Source: Streptomyces sp. TLI_105 (GTDB taxonomy: Bacteria; Actinomycetota; Actinomycetes; Streptomycetales; Streptomycetaceae). Taken from it: a stretch of DNA of 64,000 bases. Shown in pieces: positions 54,901 through 62,619 of this stretch. The stretch spans positions 1,054,001 through 1,118,000 of the forward strand of contig NZ_FNSM01000001.1 in NCBI RefSeq assembly GCF_900105415.1, written 5' to 3'. The number at the start of each line of letters is the position of its first letter. Within the stretch, counting starts at the first letter, position 1. A program made the position numbers and the translations under genes. The notes below the pieces were generated by a model, which saw only the letters and a list, made by a program, of their open reading frames with translations, did not search any database and was not told where the DNA came from.

Positions 54901-56376
54901 ACCCTCGCGGGCAGCTTCGACACCCCTCGCCGACGGGCGACGGCGCTGGCGGTCGTGGCATCGGGCCTGGCCGCGAACGGTGAAACGCGGCGTGCCGAGG
55001 ACTTGGCCGTGGAGGCGGAGGCAAGGGCCCGGTCCATGAACGGCCGCCATCACATCGGAAGGGACCAGGCCGTTCTCGCGCAGGCCACGGCCTCGACCGG
55101 TGATCTGTACCAGGCCGAAGAAATCGCCCGCGCCATTTCCGACGCGCCGCAGAGGGACCGCTCTCTGACCGTCGTCGCGGAGGCGTTCGCTCTGGCCGGT
55201 GACCTCGGCCGGGCCGAAGGCGTCGCCGCCTCCATCGCCGACGTGGCGCAACGGTCGACGGCACTGCTGCTGATCGTCAGAGCGGGCGTGACCCGTGAGG
55301 ACCGGCAACGGGTGGCCAGGGTCGCCCAGTCGATCGAGGATCCGGAGTGCAGGCGGAAGGCCCTCGCCGCGCTGTCGCGTGGAACACGAACCGCCCCCCG
55401 TGGGCACGAGGGGTCACCCCGGCAGCACCACCCTTCCGTCCGGCCCGGGAACCCGACTCCCCCGGAAACCGGACACTCCCCGTGGTCCTCCTCGGCCGTC
55501 ACCCTGCACCAACGGCAGGCCGATGACCTGCTGAGCCGTGCCCGTACGGCCGCACAGGGCGGTGACATGCGGGAGGCCAGAGAGACGGTGGAGTCCATCG
55601 CTTCTCCCGCACTCCGGGTCAAGGCCCTCGTCTCCCTGTCGACGGAGGCCGCGGCGGCGGGAGACGCACGGACGTCCGAGGAACTCGTCGAGCGTGCCCT
55701 CGCCGTGGCCGACGCACTGCTCGACACGGCGAGCCGAGACCGGTACATCGCCATGATCGCGAGGAAGTCGGCCCTTGCGGGCGATCTGGATCGAGCGGAA
55801 CGGCTCGCCGGTTCGATCACCAGCCCGCCGCTCCTCCACAAGGCCCTGAGTGCCGTCTCCTCGGCCGCGGCGCGCGTCGGTCGCCTCGCCCAGGCGGAGC
55901 GCCTCGCCCGCACCATCTCCGACGCGTCACTGAGGGCGAAGGCTCTCACGGCCGTCGCGCGGTCCATGGTGGAGTCCGGCGCCCTCGACGAGGCGGAGCG
56001 CATCTCACGGTCGATCACCGAACCGCTCCAGCGAGCGCGCACGCTCGGCGAGATCGCCCGCAGCCACGCGGAACGCGGTGACACCGCACAGGCCGCAGAG
56101 ATCGCCGCCGGCATCCCCGAGCCCGCCGAGCGGGCCAGGACGCTGACGACGGTCGCGCTCGACTCCGATGCCGACCGTGCGACAGCGCTGGTGGCACAGG
56201 CTCTTTGCGTGGGCCACTGGAGCATCTGCCTGCCGGCACTGGTCCGCCTCGCCCCCGAGGTCGTCACCGCGCTGGGAGCGGAATCGCTGCGGGTGCACGA
56301 TCAGGAGGACGTGGCCGCCGCGGCCGACAGCCGAGCGGAGCAGAACGCGGCGATCGCTGAGGCGGCGGTGCCCTGA
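51955..56376 (+). CDS. STAND-type NTPase with N-terminal Cap4/DUF4297-like region and long helical-repeat tail
   Basis: 1473 residues. Residues 20-320 resemble the Cap4 (DUF4297) nuclease-like domain of actinobacterial defence proteins: GTVLEHRYGALLLSHLL, then VDDLLLSG (Asp67, Asp68); where QxK is expected the text is SIGVRR, so catalysis is uncertain. An NTPase follows with a Walker A variant AEAWAGKS (Lys349) and Walker B VVDGLDED (Asp436). From about residue 690 to 1440, roughly 30-35-residue alpha repeats (ALASVSRHIAAAGDVRRA; ALTVVAR-type) form a superhelix, broken by a Pro/Ser linker near 1150. This order (effector, STAND, repeat sensor) is that of Avs anti-phage proteins. GTG start, possibly leaderless. 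Confidence 0.75.
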   Translation: MPDQSRVQNDERRASPYATGGGGTVLEHRYGALLLSHLLTADPLAELGDDVTPDELVFQASAFSAVDDLLLSGRSADGARRRVSIGVRRDPSFVPSDRATVELMGSYLRVVRERGREVAEGSWRLALVVASPHPHVRQLRELAGIARDTESAHQFRSEVSRAGRTHREVRERLRHLDAVVASAAAGAGIDTTDVSAAELTWRVLGALRLREVRFEGVEETDRALAVGRLRSVVEAGTADAADRLFSRLCELVGRYAPAAATKSVDSLRRDLIGFPLTTSPSKDEGFDDADDPAPHIPVVRSAYLSQVRRIAPERLRSRESELDELARFCTDPEPGPAYMWWRAEAWAGKSALLSTFVLDPPPGVRVLSFFVTARWAGQADSKAFTEVVLEQALELMGEPMPMLLTDATREAHLLGAFERAADLCRRRGERLVLVVDGLDEDRGVTTGPDAHSIAAILPADPPSGLRVIVAGRPHPPIPVDVPDDHPLRRPEIVRTLTASPHAEVVRQDAERELKRLLHGSTIEKDLLGLLAAAGGGLSEADLAQLTGVSEGEIESQLGAVSGRTFASRAGRWRSQVAIYVLGHEEIQRQALRFLGETRLAGYRERIHAWAEGFRAAKWPIGSPEYLLHGYFKLLHSTGDLPRMVACATDPYRHHRMLDTIGGDSVALAEIATAQEALVRSPAPDLVALSRLAVHRAKLTRRNDHIPTYLPVVWAQLGRHSRAEALARSITTPARQVRALASVSRHIAAAGDVRRARKVAEEAERCVLAVTEPGEQARAYAVIARALARAGNPDRARLLATRAEELTGSMTNGAQRSDVLGAVARAAANSGDVERGLALAKSVPHASERARALCVVAMEVADAGDWRRAQDIARSVGPRSDRAQALAVVARAASAAGAERAAADIAGRAVSLAMSLRNPGRRAWILAGVAHEMAEAGMGRRARKLLRRAEKAAHEVTRTSERCDCLITIARVMAFSGASDRAVTLAGSFDTPRRRATALAVVASGLAANGETRRAEDLAVEAEARARSMNGRHHIGRDQAVLAQATASTGDLYQAEEIARAISDAPQRDRSLTVVAEAFALAGDLGRAEGVAASIADVAQRSTALLLIVRAGVTREDRQRVARVAQSIEDPECRRKALAALSRGTRTAPRGHEGSPRQHHPSVRPGNPTPPETGHSPWSSSAVTLHQRQADDLLSRARTAAQGGDMREARETVESIASPALRVKALVSLSTEAAAAGDARTSEELVERALAVADALLDTASRDRYIAMIARKSALAGDLDRAERLAGSITSPPLLHKALSAVSSAAARVGRLAQAERLARTISDASLRAKALTAVARSMVESGALDEAERISRSITEPLQRARTLGEIARSHAERGDTAQAAEIAAGIPEPAERARTLTTVALDSDADRATALVAQALCVGHWSICLPALVRLAPEVVTALGAESLRVHDQEDVAAAADSRAEQNAAIAEAAVP

Positions 56377-56381
56377 GCGGT

Positions 56382-56406
56382 CCGGTCATACCGGTCGGAT
56401 GACCGG
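56382..56406. terminator. Hairpin between convergent genes
   Basis: CCGGTCAT (56382-56389) pairs with ATGACCGG (56399-56406) across a 9-nt loop, right after the STAND stop and overlapping the stop of the Pro-rich gene. Confidence 0.45.
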
Positions 56407-56832
56407 TTCCGGGGCGGGGACAGGGCCTGGCAGGGGTCCTGGGCGCGGCCCCGGTTCCGGGCGAGGGCCCCCGGGCTGAGGGTCCGGTTCCGGCTGCGGA
56501 GGGGTCGGCGGCACCGGATCCGGACCGCCGGGTCCCGGCACCGGTCCGGGAACAGGGCCCGGCTGAGGGCCCGGGCCAGGGCCCGGCACCGGCGTCGGAC
56601 TCGGAGGAACCGGGTCGTCAGGCGGCGTACCCATGACTGCTCCTGGTGGCCGGGAGCCGGCCTCGGGGCCCGAGGGCGGTGCCGGGGCGGGCCGGGGGTC
56701 CGGGCCGGGCCCCGACGGGCCGGAAGGGAAGGGGCGCGTCGGGGGCGCGGGGCACGGCTCCGACGGAGCCGGCGGCATCGGATGCGTCGGGGGTCCGGTC
56801 TGTGCGTCGCTTTCCATATCACCCTCGCTCAC
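56386..56832 (-). CDS. Proline-rich low-complexity protein
   Basis: 148 residues, about 45 percent proline, with Gly and Glu (PGPGPGPQPGPVPGP-type runs). The GTG at 56832 has GGAAGG 8 nt upstream; an ATG at 56817 is an alternative. No signal peptide or domain. Such proteins occur in Streptomyces and may be disordered linkers or surface-related; no function can be given. The repetitive DNA makes sequencing or frame errors possible. Confidence 0.5.
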   Translation of the reverse strand: MSEGDMESDAQTGPPTHPMPPAPSEPCPAPPTRPFPSGPSGPGPDPRPAPAPPSGPEAGSRPPGAVMGTPPDDPVPPSPTPVPGPGPGPQPGPVPGPVPGPGGPDPVPPTPPQPEPDPQPGGPRPEPGPRPGPLPGPVPAPEPVIRPV

Positions 56833-56917
56833 AAGGTCGCCTTCCCCCTCCGGTTGCCCGGGGTCCGGCTTTTCATTCCCGCTCGACGATCCGGATGGCG
56901 CGTGGCCCGAGCGCGTC

Positions 56918-57820
56918 TCAGAGCTTCTCCAGCCGTGTGCGGGCCGCTTCCATGGAGCGGCCGCGGCGCAGCTCCTGTTTCCAGGGGTCGTCGATCTCCA
57001 GGCGCTCGTCGAGGGTGGCGAGCGTCCAGCGCCGCGGGGTGAGGTCAGGGTCGTCCAGTTCGCTCCAGCTCAGCGGTGTGGCGACCGGGGCGCCGGGCAG
57101 GGCGCGGACGGCGTAGGGGGTGACGGCGGTCTGCCCGTAGGCGTTGCGCTGGACGTCGAGGTAGAGCCGCCCCTTGCGGCCCTGCTTGCGCGCCGCGGTG
57201 GTGAACTGCTCCGGGTGCCGGTCGGCGATCACCTCGGCCACGTCGCGGGCGAACGCGCGAACGGTGTCGAAGGTGGCACGGCGGTCGAGGGGGACCAGGA
57301 CGTGCAGGCCGCGGGAGCCGGTGGTCATCAGGGCCGCGGGCAGATCGAGCTCGTCGAGCACCTCGTGCAGCGAGGCGGCGGCTTGCCTGACCGGTTCGAA
57401 GTCCTCGCCGGACGGGTCGAGGTCGAAGACCAGCCGGTCGGGGTGGTCGGGCCGGTCGGCCTTGGACAGCCAGCGGTGCGGGGTGATGCACGCCTGGCCG
57501 GCCAGATAGAGCAGGGTGGCCACGTCGTCGCAGACCGGGTAGGTGACGGTGCCGTCCGCCTTGGGCAGCTCCCAGCGGTGGATCCAGTCCGGGAAGTAGT
57601 CGGGAGTGTCCTTCTGCATGAAGCGGCCGGCGCCGATGCCGTCGGGGTGGCGCTCGAGCATCAACGGACGTCCGCGCAGGTGCGGCAGGATGCGTGGTCC
57701 GACCCGGCGGTAGTAGTCGGCGAGGTCGGCCTTGGTGATGCCGTCGTCGGGGAAGAGCTCTTTCTCGGCCCGTCTGATCTCGACGGTCCGACCACTCACG
57801 CGGATGTCAGTGGTGGTCAT
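56918..57820 (-). CDS. ligD: LigD-type DNA polymerase/primase domain protein (NHEJ)
   Basis: 300-residue standalone polymerase domain of the LigD family, a primase-like archaeo-eukaryotic enzyme that fills gaps in non-homologous end joining. Motifs: EKELFPDDGITK, the metal-binding LVFDLDPSGEDF, MTTGSRGLHVLVPL and the Arg-rich ARKQGRKGRLYLD. It lies downstream of and overlaps by 14 nt a gene for a truncated phosphoesterase fragment. No ligase domain or Ku gene is visible in the window. Confidence 0.9.
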   Translation of the reverse strand: MTTTDIRVSGRTVEIRRAEKELFPDDGITKADLADYYRRVGPRILPHLRGRPLMLERHPDGIGAGRFMQKDTPDYFPDWIHRWELPKADGTVTYPVCDDVATLLYLAGQACITPHRWLSKADRPDHPDRLVFDLDPSGEDFEPVRQAAASLHEVLDELDLPAALMTTGSRGLHVLVPLDRRATFDTVRAFARDVAEVIADRHPEQFTTAARKQGRKGRLYLDVQRNAYGQTAVTPYAVRALPGAPVATPLSWSELDDPDLTPRRWTLATLDERLEIDDPWKQELRRGRSMEAARTRLEKL

Positions 57821-57998
57821 GACGTGCCTCGCCCGCGGATGGCGCCGAGGGGCCGTTGGTCGTCGCGCAGGCCCGTGTACCGGGGGTGGCGCAGCCGGGC
57901 TCGTGGCCGGGCCCCGTGCGGCCCTTTCCCCTGGGTTCGCGGGTCTTGCGGAAGTCCCGTTTCCGTCGGTACCCCGTCGGAGCGTCCGGTCCGGACAT
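57807..57998 (-). CDS. Truncated LigD 3'-phosphoesterase fragment
   Basis: 63 residues from ATG 57998 with a strong GGAGGA ribosome-binding site 8 nt upstream. YRRKRDFRKTREPRG is the opening of the LigD phosphoesterase domain, but the catalytic His/Asp part is absent and the tail is Ala/Gly-rich. It overlaps the polymerase start by 14 nt, so translation may be coupled. Likely a residue of a larger LigD gene, though still expressible. Confidence 0.6.
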   Translation of the reverse strand: MSGPDAPTGYRRKRDFRKTREPRGKGRTGPGHEPGCATPGTRACATTNGPSAPSAGEARHDHH

Positions 57999-58096
57999 CG
58001 TCGTTCCTCCTCTCCAGCACCCGCGACTACCCCGCCGCTCCGGCTCCGACACGCCCGGTGTGACGGCGACGATGCGGGGCAGCCGCCTCGACGGAG

Positions 58097-58160
58097 ACGT
58101 ACGAAGACGGAGGCGTACGAAGGCGAGGACGTACGAAGACGGAAGCGTACGAAGGCGAGG
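58097..58160. repeat. Two 32-bp tandem repeats before the glycosylase gene
   Basis: 58097-58128 and 58129-58160 differ at one base; each is made of two similar 16-bp halves containing CGTACGAAG, so the half-unit occurs four times. The block ends 10 bp before the ATG at 58171. Length variation here could affect expression of the downstream gene. Confidence 0.85.
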
Positions 58161-58170
58161 TGCGCGGGCG

Positions 58171-58809
58171 ATGACTGTCGACACGATCACGTCCAGGCTG
58201 CTGTCCGAACACGGCCGGACGTACGCGCAGGAAGCCGGCATCACGCTGCGCGACAAGCCCGCGCCGCTGTACCAGCTCCTGGTCCTCACGGTGCTCTGCT
58301 CGGTACGGATCAACGCCGGCACCGCCACCAAGGCCGCGCGGGAACTGTTCCGGGCCGGGCTCCGGACGCCCCGGGCGATGGCCGACTCCGCGTGGCAGGA
58401 CCGGGTGGACGCCCTGGGCCGGGCCCACTACGTGCGGTACGACGAGAGCACTGCCACGGCTCTCGGCGACGGGGCACGGCTGGTGCTCGAACGTTGGCGT
58501 GGCGACCTCCGCAGGATGCGAGAACAGGCCGACGACGACCCGGACGCACTGCGTGGGCTGCTCCGGGAGGTTCCGCGGATCGGCCCGGTCGGGGCGGACA
58601 TCTTCTGCCGGGAGGCCCAGGCGGTCTGGCCGCGGCTGCGCCCGTTCTTCGACGACCGGGCGTGCGAGGTGGCGAAGGGCCTCGGCCTGCCGCACACGCC
58701 CCGTGGTCTCGGGAGGTCGGTGCCTTCGGAGGACCACGCCAGGCTGGCCGCCGCCCTCGTCCGCGTCGGTCTGTCGAAGGAGGCGGCAAAGGAGCTGCAA
58801 GCCGCATGA
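58171..58809 (+). CDS. HhH-GPD family DNA glycosylase/endonuclease III-like
   Basis: 212 residues. The central helix-hairpin-helix region (EVPRIGPVGADIFCRE) and the FFDDRACEVAKGLGLP segment match the HhH-GPD fold of base-excision repair. The conserved catalytic Lys/Asp of Nth is not obvious and no C-terminal iron-sulfur cysteines are present, so it may be a non-canonical repair enzyme. ATG at 58171 follows the tandem repeat block; a weak GCGAGG-type site precedes it. It is divergent from the LigD polymerase gene. Confidence 0.75.
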   Translation: MTVDTITSRLLSEHGRTYAQEAGITLRDKPAPLYQLLVLTVLCSVRINAGTATKAARELFRAGLRTPRAMADSAWQDRVDALGRAHYVRYDESTATALGDGARLVLERWRGDLRRMREQADDDPDALRGLLREVPRIGPVGADIFCREAQAVWPRLRPFFDDRACEVAKGLGLPHTPRGLGRSVPSEDHARLAAALVRVGLSKEAAKELQAA

Positions 58810-58958
58810 CGTCACCGGTGCCAAGAGGAACCGACGGGGCTTCCTCCACCGGCCCCCACTCCGCCCGAGCGAACCGTTTCGCCGAGCCCGGACTCCGGCC
58901 CGCGTGATGCCTGGCACACCCGGGTGATGCCGGACCGCGTGCGTGTTAGCGTCCGGCC

Positions 58959-60227
58959 GTGACTCCCCCGGCCCTCGACCTGCCCGCATCCGCCGTGGTG
59001 TCCCGGCTCGACCTGTTCGGGGACGGGTTCGTCCGCGACCCCTATCCCTGGCTGGACACGCTGCGGACCGAAGCCCCCGTGCACCAGGACCCGGGCACCG
59101 GGTTGTGGCTGGTCAGCCGGTACGACGACATCCGGCGCGTCCTGCTGGACCCGGCGGCGTTCCGCCCCGACAACGCGCAGGCCGCCGTCACCCCGCTGCC
59201 CGTGGGCGTGCTGCGGGTACTGGCCCGGGCCGGCTTCAGGCTCCCGCCCGCGCTCGCCAACAACGGTTCCGACAGTCACCACGGTCTGCGGCGCGTGGTC
59301 ACCCGGTTCTTCAACGCCCAGCGCGTCGCCGCGGCCGTCCCCGTCATCGAGCGCATCGCCGACGAACTCCTCGACGCCGCGCGGCGACGCCTCGACGCGA
59401 CCGGCTCCTGCGACCTGTTCGAGGCCTACGCCCAGATCCTGCCCTGCCGGGTGCTGATGGAGCTCCTCGGCATCGACGGTGTCGACCCCCTCACCCTGAT
59501 CCGCTGGAGCGACGCCTCGCTGGAGCTTTTCTGGGGCAGGCCCACGCCCGAGCGGCAGCTCGAACTGGCGCTCCTCGTCGGCGAGTTCCACCAGTGGCTC
59601 ACCACGACCGTGAGCGCCGCCCCGGCGCGGCCCGGCAGCTTCGTCGAGGCGCTGACCCGCCACCGCCTGCCCGACGGCAGGCCGGTGGACGTCGGGACCG
59701 CGGTCGGCGCGTGCTTCTTCGTCTTCATCGCCGGCCAGTCCACCACCGGGCAGCTCATCTCCACCACGCTGCACCGGGCTCTGGCCGAGCCGGGCCTGTG
59801 GTCGCGCGTGGGCGCGGCCGATGAGCGGGGCCTGGCCGAGGCGTGGGTGGAGGAAGTACTGCGCCGCGAACCGCCGGTGACCACGTGGCGCCGGGTGGCC
59901 GCCGAGCCCGTGACGCTCGGCGGCGTGGACGTCCCCGCCGGGGCCCAGCTGCTGCTGATGCTCATGGGCAGCGGTTCGGACCCGGAGGTGTTCGACGCCC
60001 CGGAGCGGATGTGCCCGCACCGCGCGAACGCCCGCCACCACCTGTCCTTCGGCGTGGGCCGGCACCGCTGCCCGGGCGCCTCGTTGGCCCGGACGGAAGC
60101 CGCCGTCGCCCTCCGCGCGGCCGCCCGCCGCCTCCCGGACGCCCGTGTCGCCGGGCCGGACGAGCGACCGCCGATCCTCGGCCTGCTCTCCTTCCGCGCT
60201 CCCCTCCGCGTCGGGGTGACCGCCTAG
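58959..60227 (+). CDS. Cytochrome P450
   Basis: 422 residues with all P450 marks: I-helix FIAGQSTTG (AGxxT), K-helix EVLRREPP (ExxR) and the heme loop FGVGRHRCPGASLAR with the Cys ligand. Soluble actinobacterial type without a membrane anchor. GTG start at 58959 closely follows TAGCGT (-10-like), so the mRNA may be leaderless. No ferredoxin or biosynthetic cluster is adjacent, so substrate and partner are unknown. Confidence 0.92.
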   Translation: MTPPALDLPASAVVSRLDLFGDGFVRDPYPWLDTLRTEAPVHQDPGTGLWLVSRYDDIRRVLLDPAAFRPDNAQAAVTPLPVGVLRVLARAGFRLPPALANNGSDSHHGLRRVVTRFFNAQRVAAAVPVIERIADELLDAARRRLDATGSCDLFEAYAQILPCRVLMELLGIDGVDPLTLIRWSDASLELFWGRPTPERQLELALLVGEFHQWLTTTVSAAPARPGSFVEALTRHRLPDGRPVDVGTAVGACFFVFIAGQSTTGQLISTTLHRALAEPGLWSRVGAADERGLAEAWVEEVLRREPPVTTWRRVAAEPVTLGGVDVPAGAQLLLMLMGSGSDPEVFDAPERMCPHRANARHHLSFGVGRHRCPGASLARTEAAVALRAAARRLPDARVAGPDERPPILGLLSFRAPLRVGVTA

Positions 60228-60275
60228 CGGTGCTTCGTCCGGCTTGAGCGGGAGGAGAGTACGCCTTGTCGGCCG

Positions 60276-60296
60276 GGACCACGTCCGGCGTGGTCC
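60276..60296 (+). terminator. Hairpin after the P450 gene
   Basis: GGACCACG (60276-60283) pairs with CGTGGTCC (60289-60296), loop 5 nt, 48 nt after the stop codon; flanking CGG/CCG bases can extend it. Confidence 0.55.
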
Positions 60297-60456
60297 GGGG
60301 CGGCCGGTCCGCCGCGGAACCCGTAAGCGGGTCATGACCTGGGGGAACGCGGGTGCGTCACCTGCCCGGCCGGACCCCTCGTGACGGGCCCCGTCGGCGT
60401 GCTGATGAGCACGGACGATGAGGGGGCGGAATCGTACGCGCAGCAAACCGTAAGGG
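60297..60456. other. Gene-free stretch downstream of the P450 gene
   Basis: No coding region supported. Slightly lower GC around 60410-60455, next to the transposase relic. Confidence 0.4.
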
Positions 60457-60513
60457 GGCGAAGGCGCGTTCCACGACCCAGCGCTGGGCGCCCAGGCCGG
60501 AGCCGAAGCCCTG
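60457..60513 (-). pseudogene. IS5-type transposase relic (19 codons)
   Basis: The minus-strand frame reads GSGLGAQRWVVERAFA, the conserved C-terminal RWVVER motif holding the last acidic residue of IS5-family DDE transposases. Nothing else of the element or its terminal repeats is visible. It directly abuts the end of the phosphatase gene at 60520. Confidence 0.6.
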
Positions 60514-60519
60514 GTCGCG

Positions 60520-62619
60520 TCACGTCGCGTCGAGGTCGGCGGGGTCCAGCGGCCGGGCCTGGGCGATGAGGAGGGCGACGTCGTCGTGGTCGTCCGTGTG
60601 CCGCAGGGCCTGTACGAGCCACTGGCAGAGGTCCTGCAGGGGGCGGTGCGGGGCGCCGAGGCTTTTGAGCAGCGTGTCCAGGCGTTCGTCGATCGGGTGG
60701 TGCCGGGTCTCGACGAGGCCGTCGGTGTACAGCACGAGCCGGTCGCCGGGACCCATGTCGAAGGCAGTGGTGACGAACGGAATCCCGCCGACACCCAGGG
60801 GCGCGCCGGTGGGCAGGTCGAGAAGTGCGGGGGGCCGCCCCGCACGGACCACGGCGGGCGGGAGGTGTCCGGCATTGGCGATGTCGCACCGGCCCCGATG
60901 CGGATCGTAGACGGCGTAGAGGCAGGTGGCGATGTAGTGCTCGAGCCCGCTGGTGATCTTGTCGAGGTGGCGCAGGACCTCGTCGGGGGCGAGGTCCAGG
61001 TCGGCGTATGCGCAGGTGGCGGTCCGTAGCCGCCCCATGGCCGCGGCCGCGTCGATGCCGCTGCCCATCACGTCGCCGACCACCAGGGCCGTGCGGTCGC
61101 CGGCCAGGGGGATGATGTCGTACCAGTCGCCTCCCACCTCGCTGGATGCCTGGGCCGGCTGGTAGTGCGAGGCCACGTCCAGCCCGGCGAGGCGGGGGTG
61201 GCGGCCGGGCAGCAGGCTGCGTTGCAGGGTCTCGGCGGAGTTGCGCACGCTCTGGTACCAGCGCGCGTTGTCGATCGCGACCGCGGCACGGGCGGCCAGT
61301 TCTCCGGCGAGGATCACGTCGTCGTCGTCGAAGGGGAGGGGGTTGCGGGTGCGCATCAGGTCGAAGGCGCCGAGGACTTCGTGGTGGGCGATCAGCGGCA
61401 CCGCGAGGTAGGAGTGCACGCCGGCCCGGGCGAAGGCGTGGGCGGCGTCCGGGTCGCGGGCGATGCGCAGCAGATCGTCCGGTCCCGCGTGGGCGACGAC
61501 CACGGGCTGGCCGGTGTGGACACATTGGGTGATGAGCCGGTCGGCGCCGTAGGCGGCGAGATCTCCGACCGTGTCCGCCGCGGAGATGGCGTCGGTGGGG
61601 TAGGCGGAGGCGACGGCGAGCGCCTTGAACAGCTCCGGCCCGTCACGCGGGCCGGTCATGCGCCGGAAGGCGAGGACGTCGTCGAGGACGTCGACCGCCG
61701 CGAGGTCGGCCAGTTCCGGTACGGCGACCTGGGCCAGCTCCTGAGCGGTCCGTTCCACCTCCAGGGTGGTTCCGACGCGGGCGGAGGCTTCCGCGATCAG
61801 CGACAGACGGCGCCGGGCCCGGTCGGCCTCGAGGGTGGCCTGGTGGCGCTCGCTGACGTCGACCACCGAGTTCGCCACGCCGAGGACCCGCCCGTTGGAT
61901 CCTTCCAGCCGGTAGTACGACACCGACCAGGCGTGCTCATGATGCGGATCGGCCCGGGTGCGGCCGACGACGTACTGGTCGATCAGCGGCGTGCCGGTCA
62001 GCAGGACCTGCCGCAACGCGGACTCGATCGTGTCGATGCCGTCGAACGGATGGATGTCTCGCGGGCGGCGGCCGATGTGGTCGGCTGCGGGAACGCCGTT
62101 GATGCGTTCCAATGCCGGGTTGACCATCGAATAGCGCAGGTCGGTGTCCAGGAAGGCGACGCCGATGGGCGCTTGGGACACCAGCCGGTCCGAGAGCGCC
62201 AGACGGGCCTCGATCCCGTCCAGAGTGACCTGGTCAGCGGCGATGCCCAGGGCGTACACATCGCCGAGGTCGTCCGTCAGCCGCATGTTGCGGAACTCGA
62301 CCAGTCGTGTGCTGCCGTCCTTGTGCCGGATGGGGAACGCCCCCGCCCAGCTCGCCCCGGTGCCCATCACCTCGGCGAACAGCCGGGCCACCACCTCACT
62401 GTGCTCCTCGTGGACCAGCAACCGGGCCGCGTGCCGGCCCAGCGCCTCTTCGGCGGTGTAACCGAACACGTCGTTGGCCTGCGGGCTCCAGAACACGATG
62501 CGGCCCTTGCTGTCCAGCACGATTGCGGACACGCTCAGCAGATCGAGGAGTCCGCCGGGCGGGAGGGCCCCGGGCTCCCGGGCATGTCCTTCCGTCCCAT
62601 CGGATCCCTTCGGCTCCAT
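60520..62619 (-). CDS. PAS-PAS-GAF-PP2C (SpoIIE-type) sensor phosphatase
   Basis: 699 residues from ATG 62619 (GGAGGTGG just upstream; a GTG lies at 62622). Two PAS domains (about residues 25-135 and 145-260, with FWSPQANDVFGYTAEEALG and INGVPAADHIGRRPRDI), a GAF domain (about 280-430, ending FDDDDVILAGELAARAAVAI) and a SpoIIE/PP2C phosphatase (SLLPGRHPRL, VGGDWYDII, VGDVMGSGIDAAAAM, YTDGLVETR, DDVALLIAQ). It likely dephosphorylates an anti-sigma-factor antagonist in response to small signals. It stands alone in its operon. Confidence 0.88.
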   Translation of the reverse strand: MEPKGSDGTEGHAREPGALPPGGLLDLLSVSAIVLDSKGRIVFWSPQANDVFGYTAEEALGRHAARLLVHEEHSEVVARLFAEVMGTGASWAGAFPIRHKDGSTRLVEFRNMRLTDDLGDVYALGIAADQVTLDGIEARLALSDRLVSQAPIGVAFLDTDLRYSMVNPALERINGVPAADHIGRRPRDIHPFDGIDTIESALRQVLLTGTPLIDQYVVGRTRADPHHEHAWSVSYYRLEGSNGRVLGVANSVVDVSERHQATLEADRARRRLSLIAEASARVGTTLEVERTAQELAQVAVPELADLAAVDVLDDVLAFRRMTGPRDGPELFKALAVASAYPTDAISAADTVGDLAAYGADRLITQCVHTGQPVVVAHAGPDDLLRIARDPDAAHAFARAGVHSYLAVPLIAHHEVLGAFDLMRTRNPLPFDDDDVILAGELAARAAVAIDNARWYQSVRNSAETLQRSLLPGRHPRLAGLDVASHYQPAQASSEVGGDWYDIIPLAGDRTALVVGDVMGSGIDAAAAMGRLRTATCAYADLDLAPDEVLRHLDKITSGLEHYIATCLYAVYDPHRGRCDIANAGHLPPAVVRAGRPPALLDLPTGAPLGVGGIPFVTTAFDMGPGDRLVLYTDGLVETRHHPIDERLDTLLKSLGAPHRPLQDLCQWLVQALRHTDDHDDVALLIAQARPLDPADLDAT

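Noticed and set aside
57732..58907. 391-codon plus-strand frame spanning the LigD/glycosylase region
   Set aside because: Runs through intergenic repeats and overlaps the glycosylase in another frame; no domain signal.
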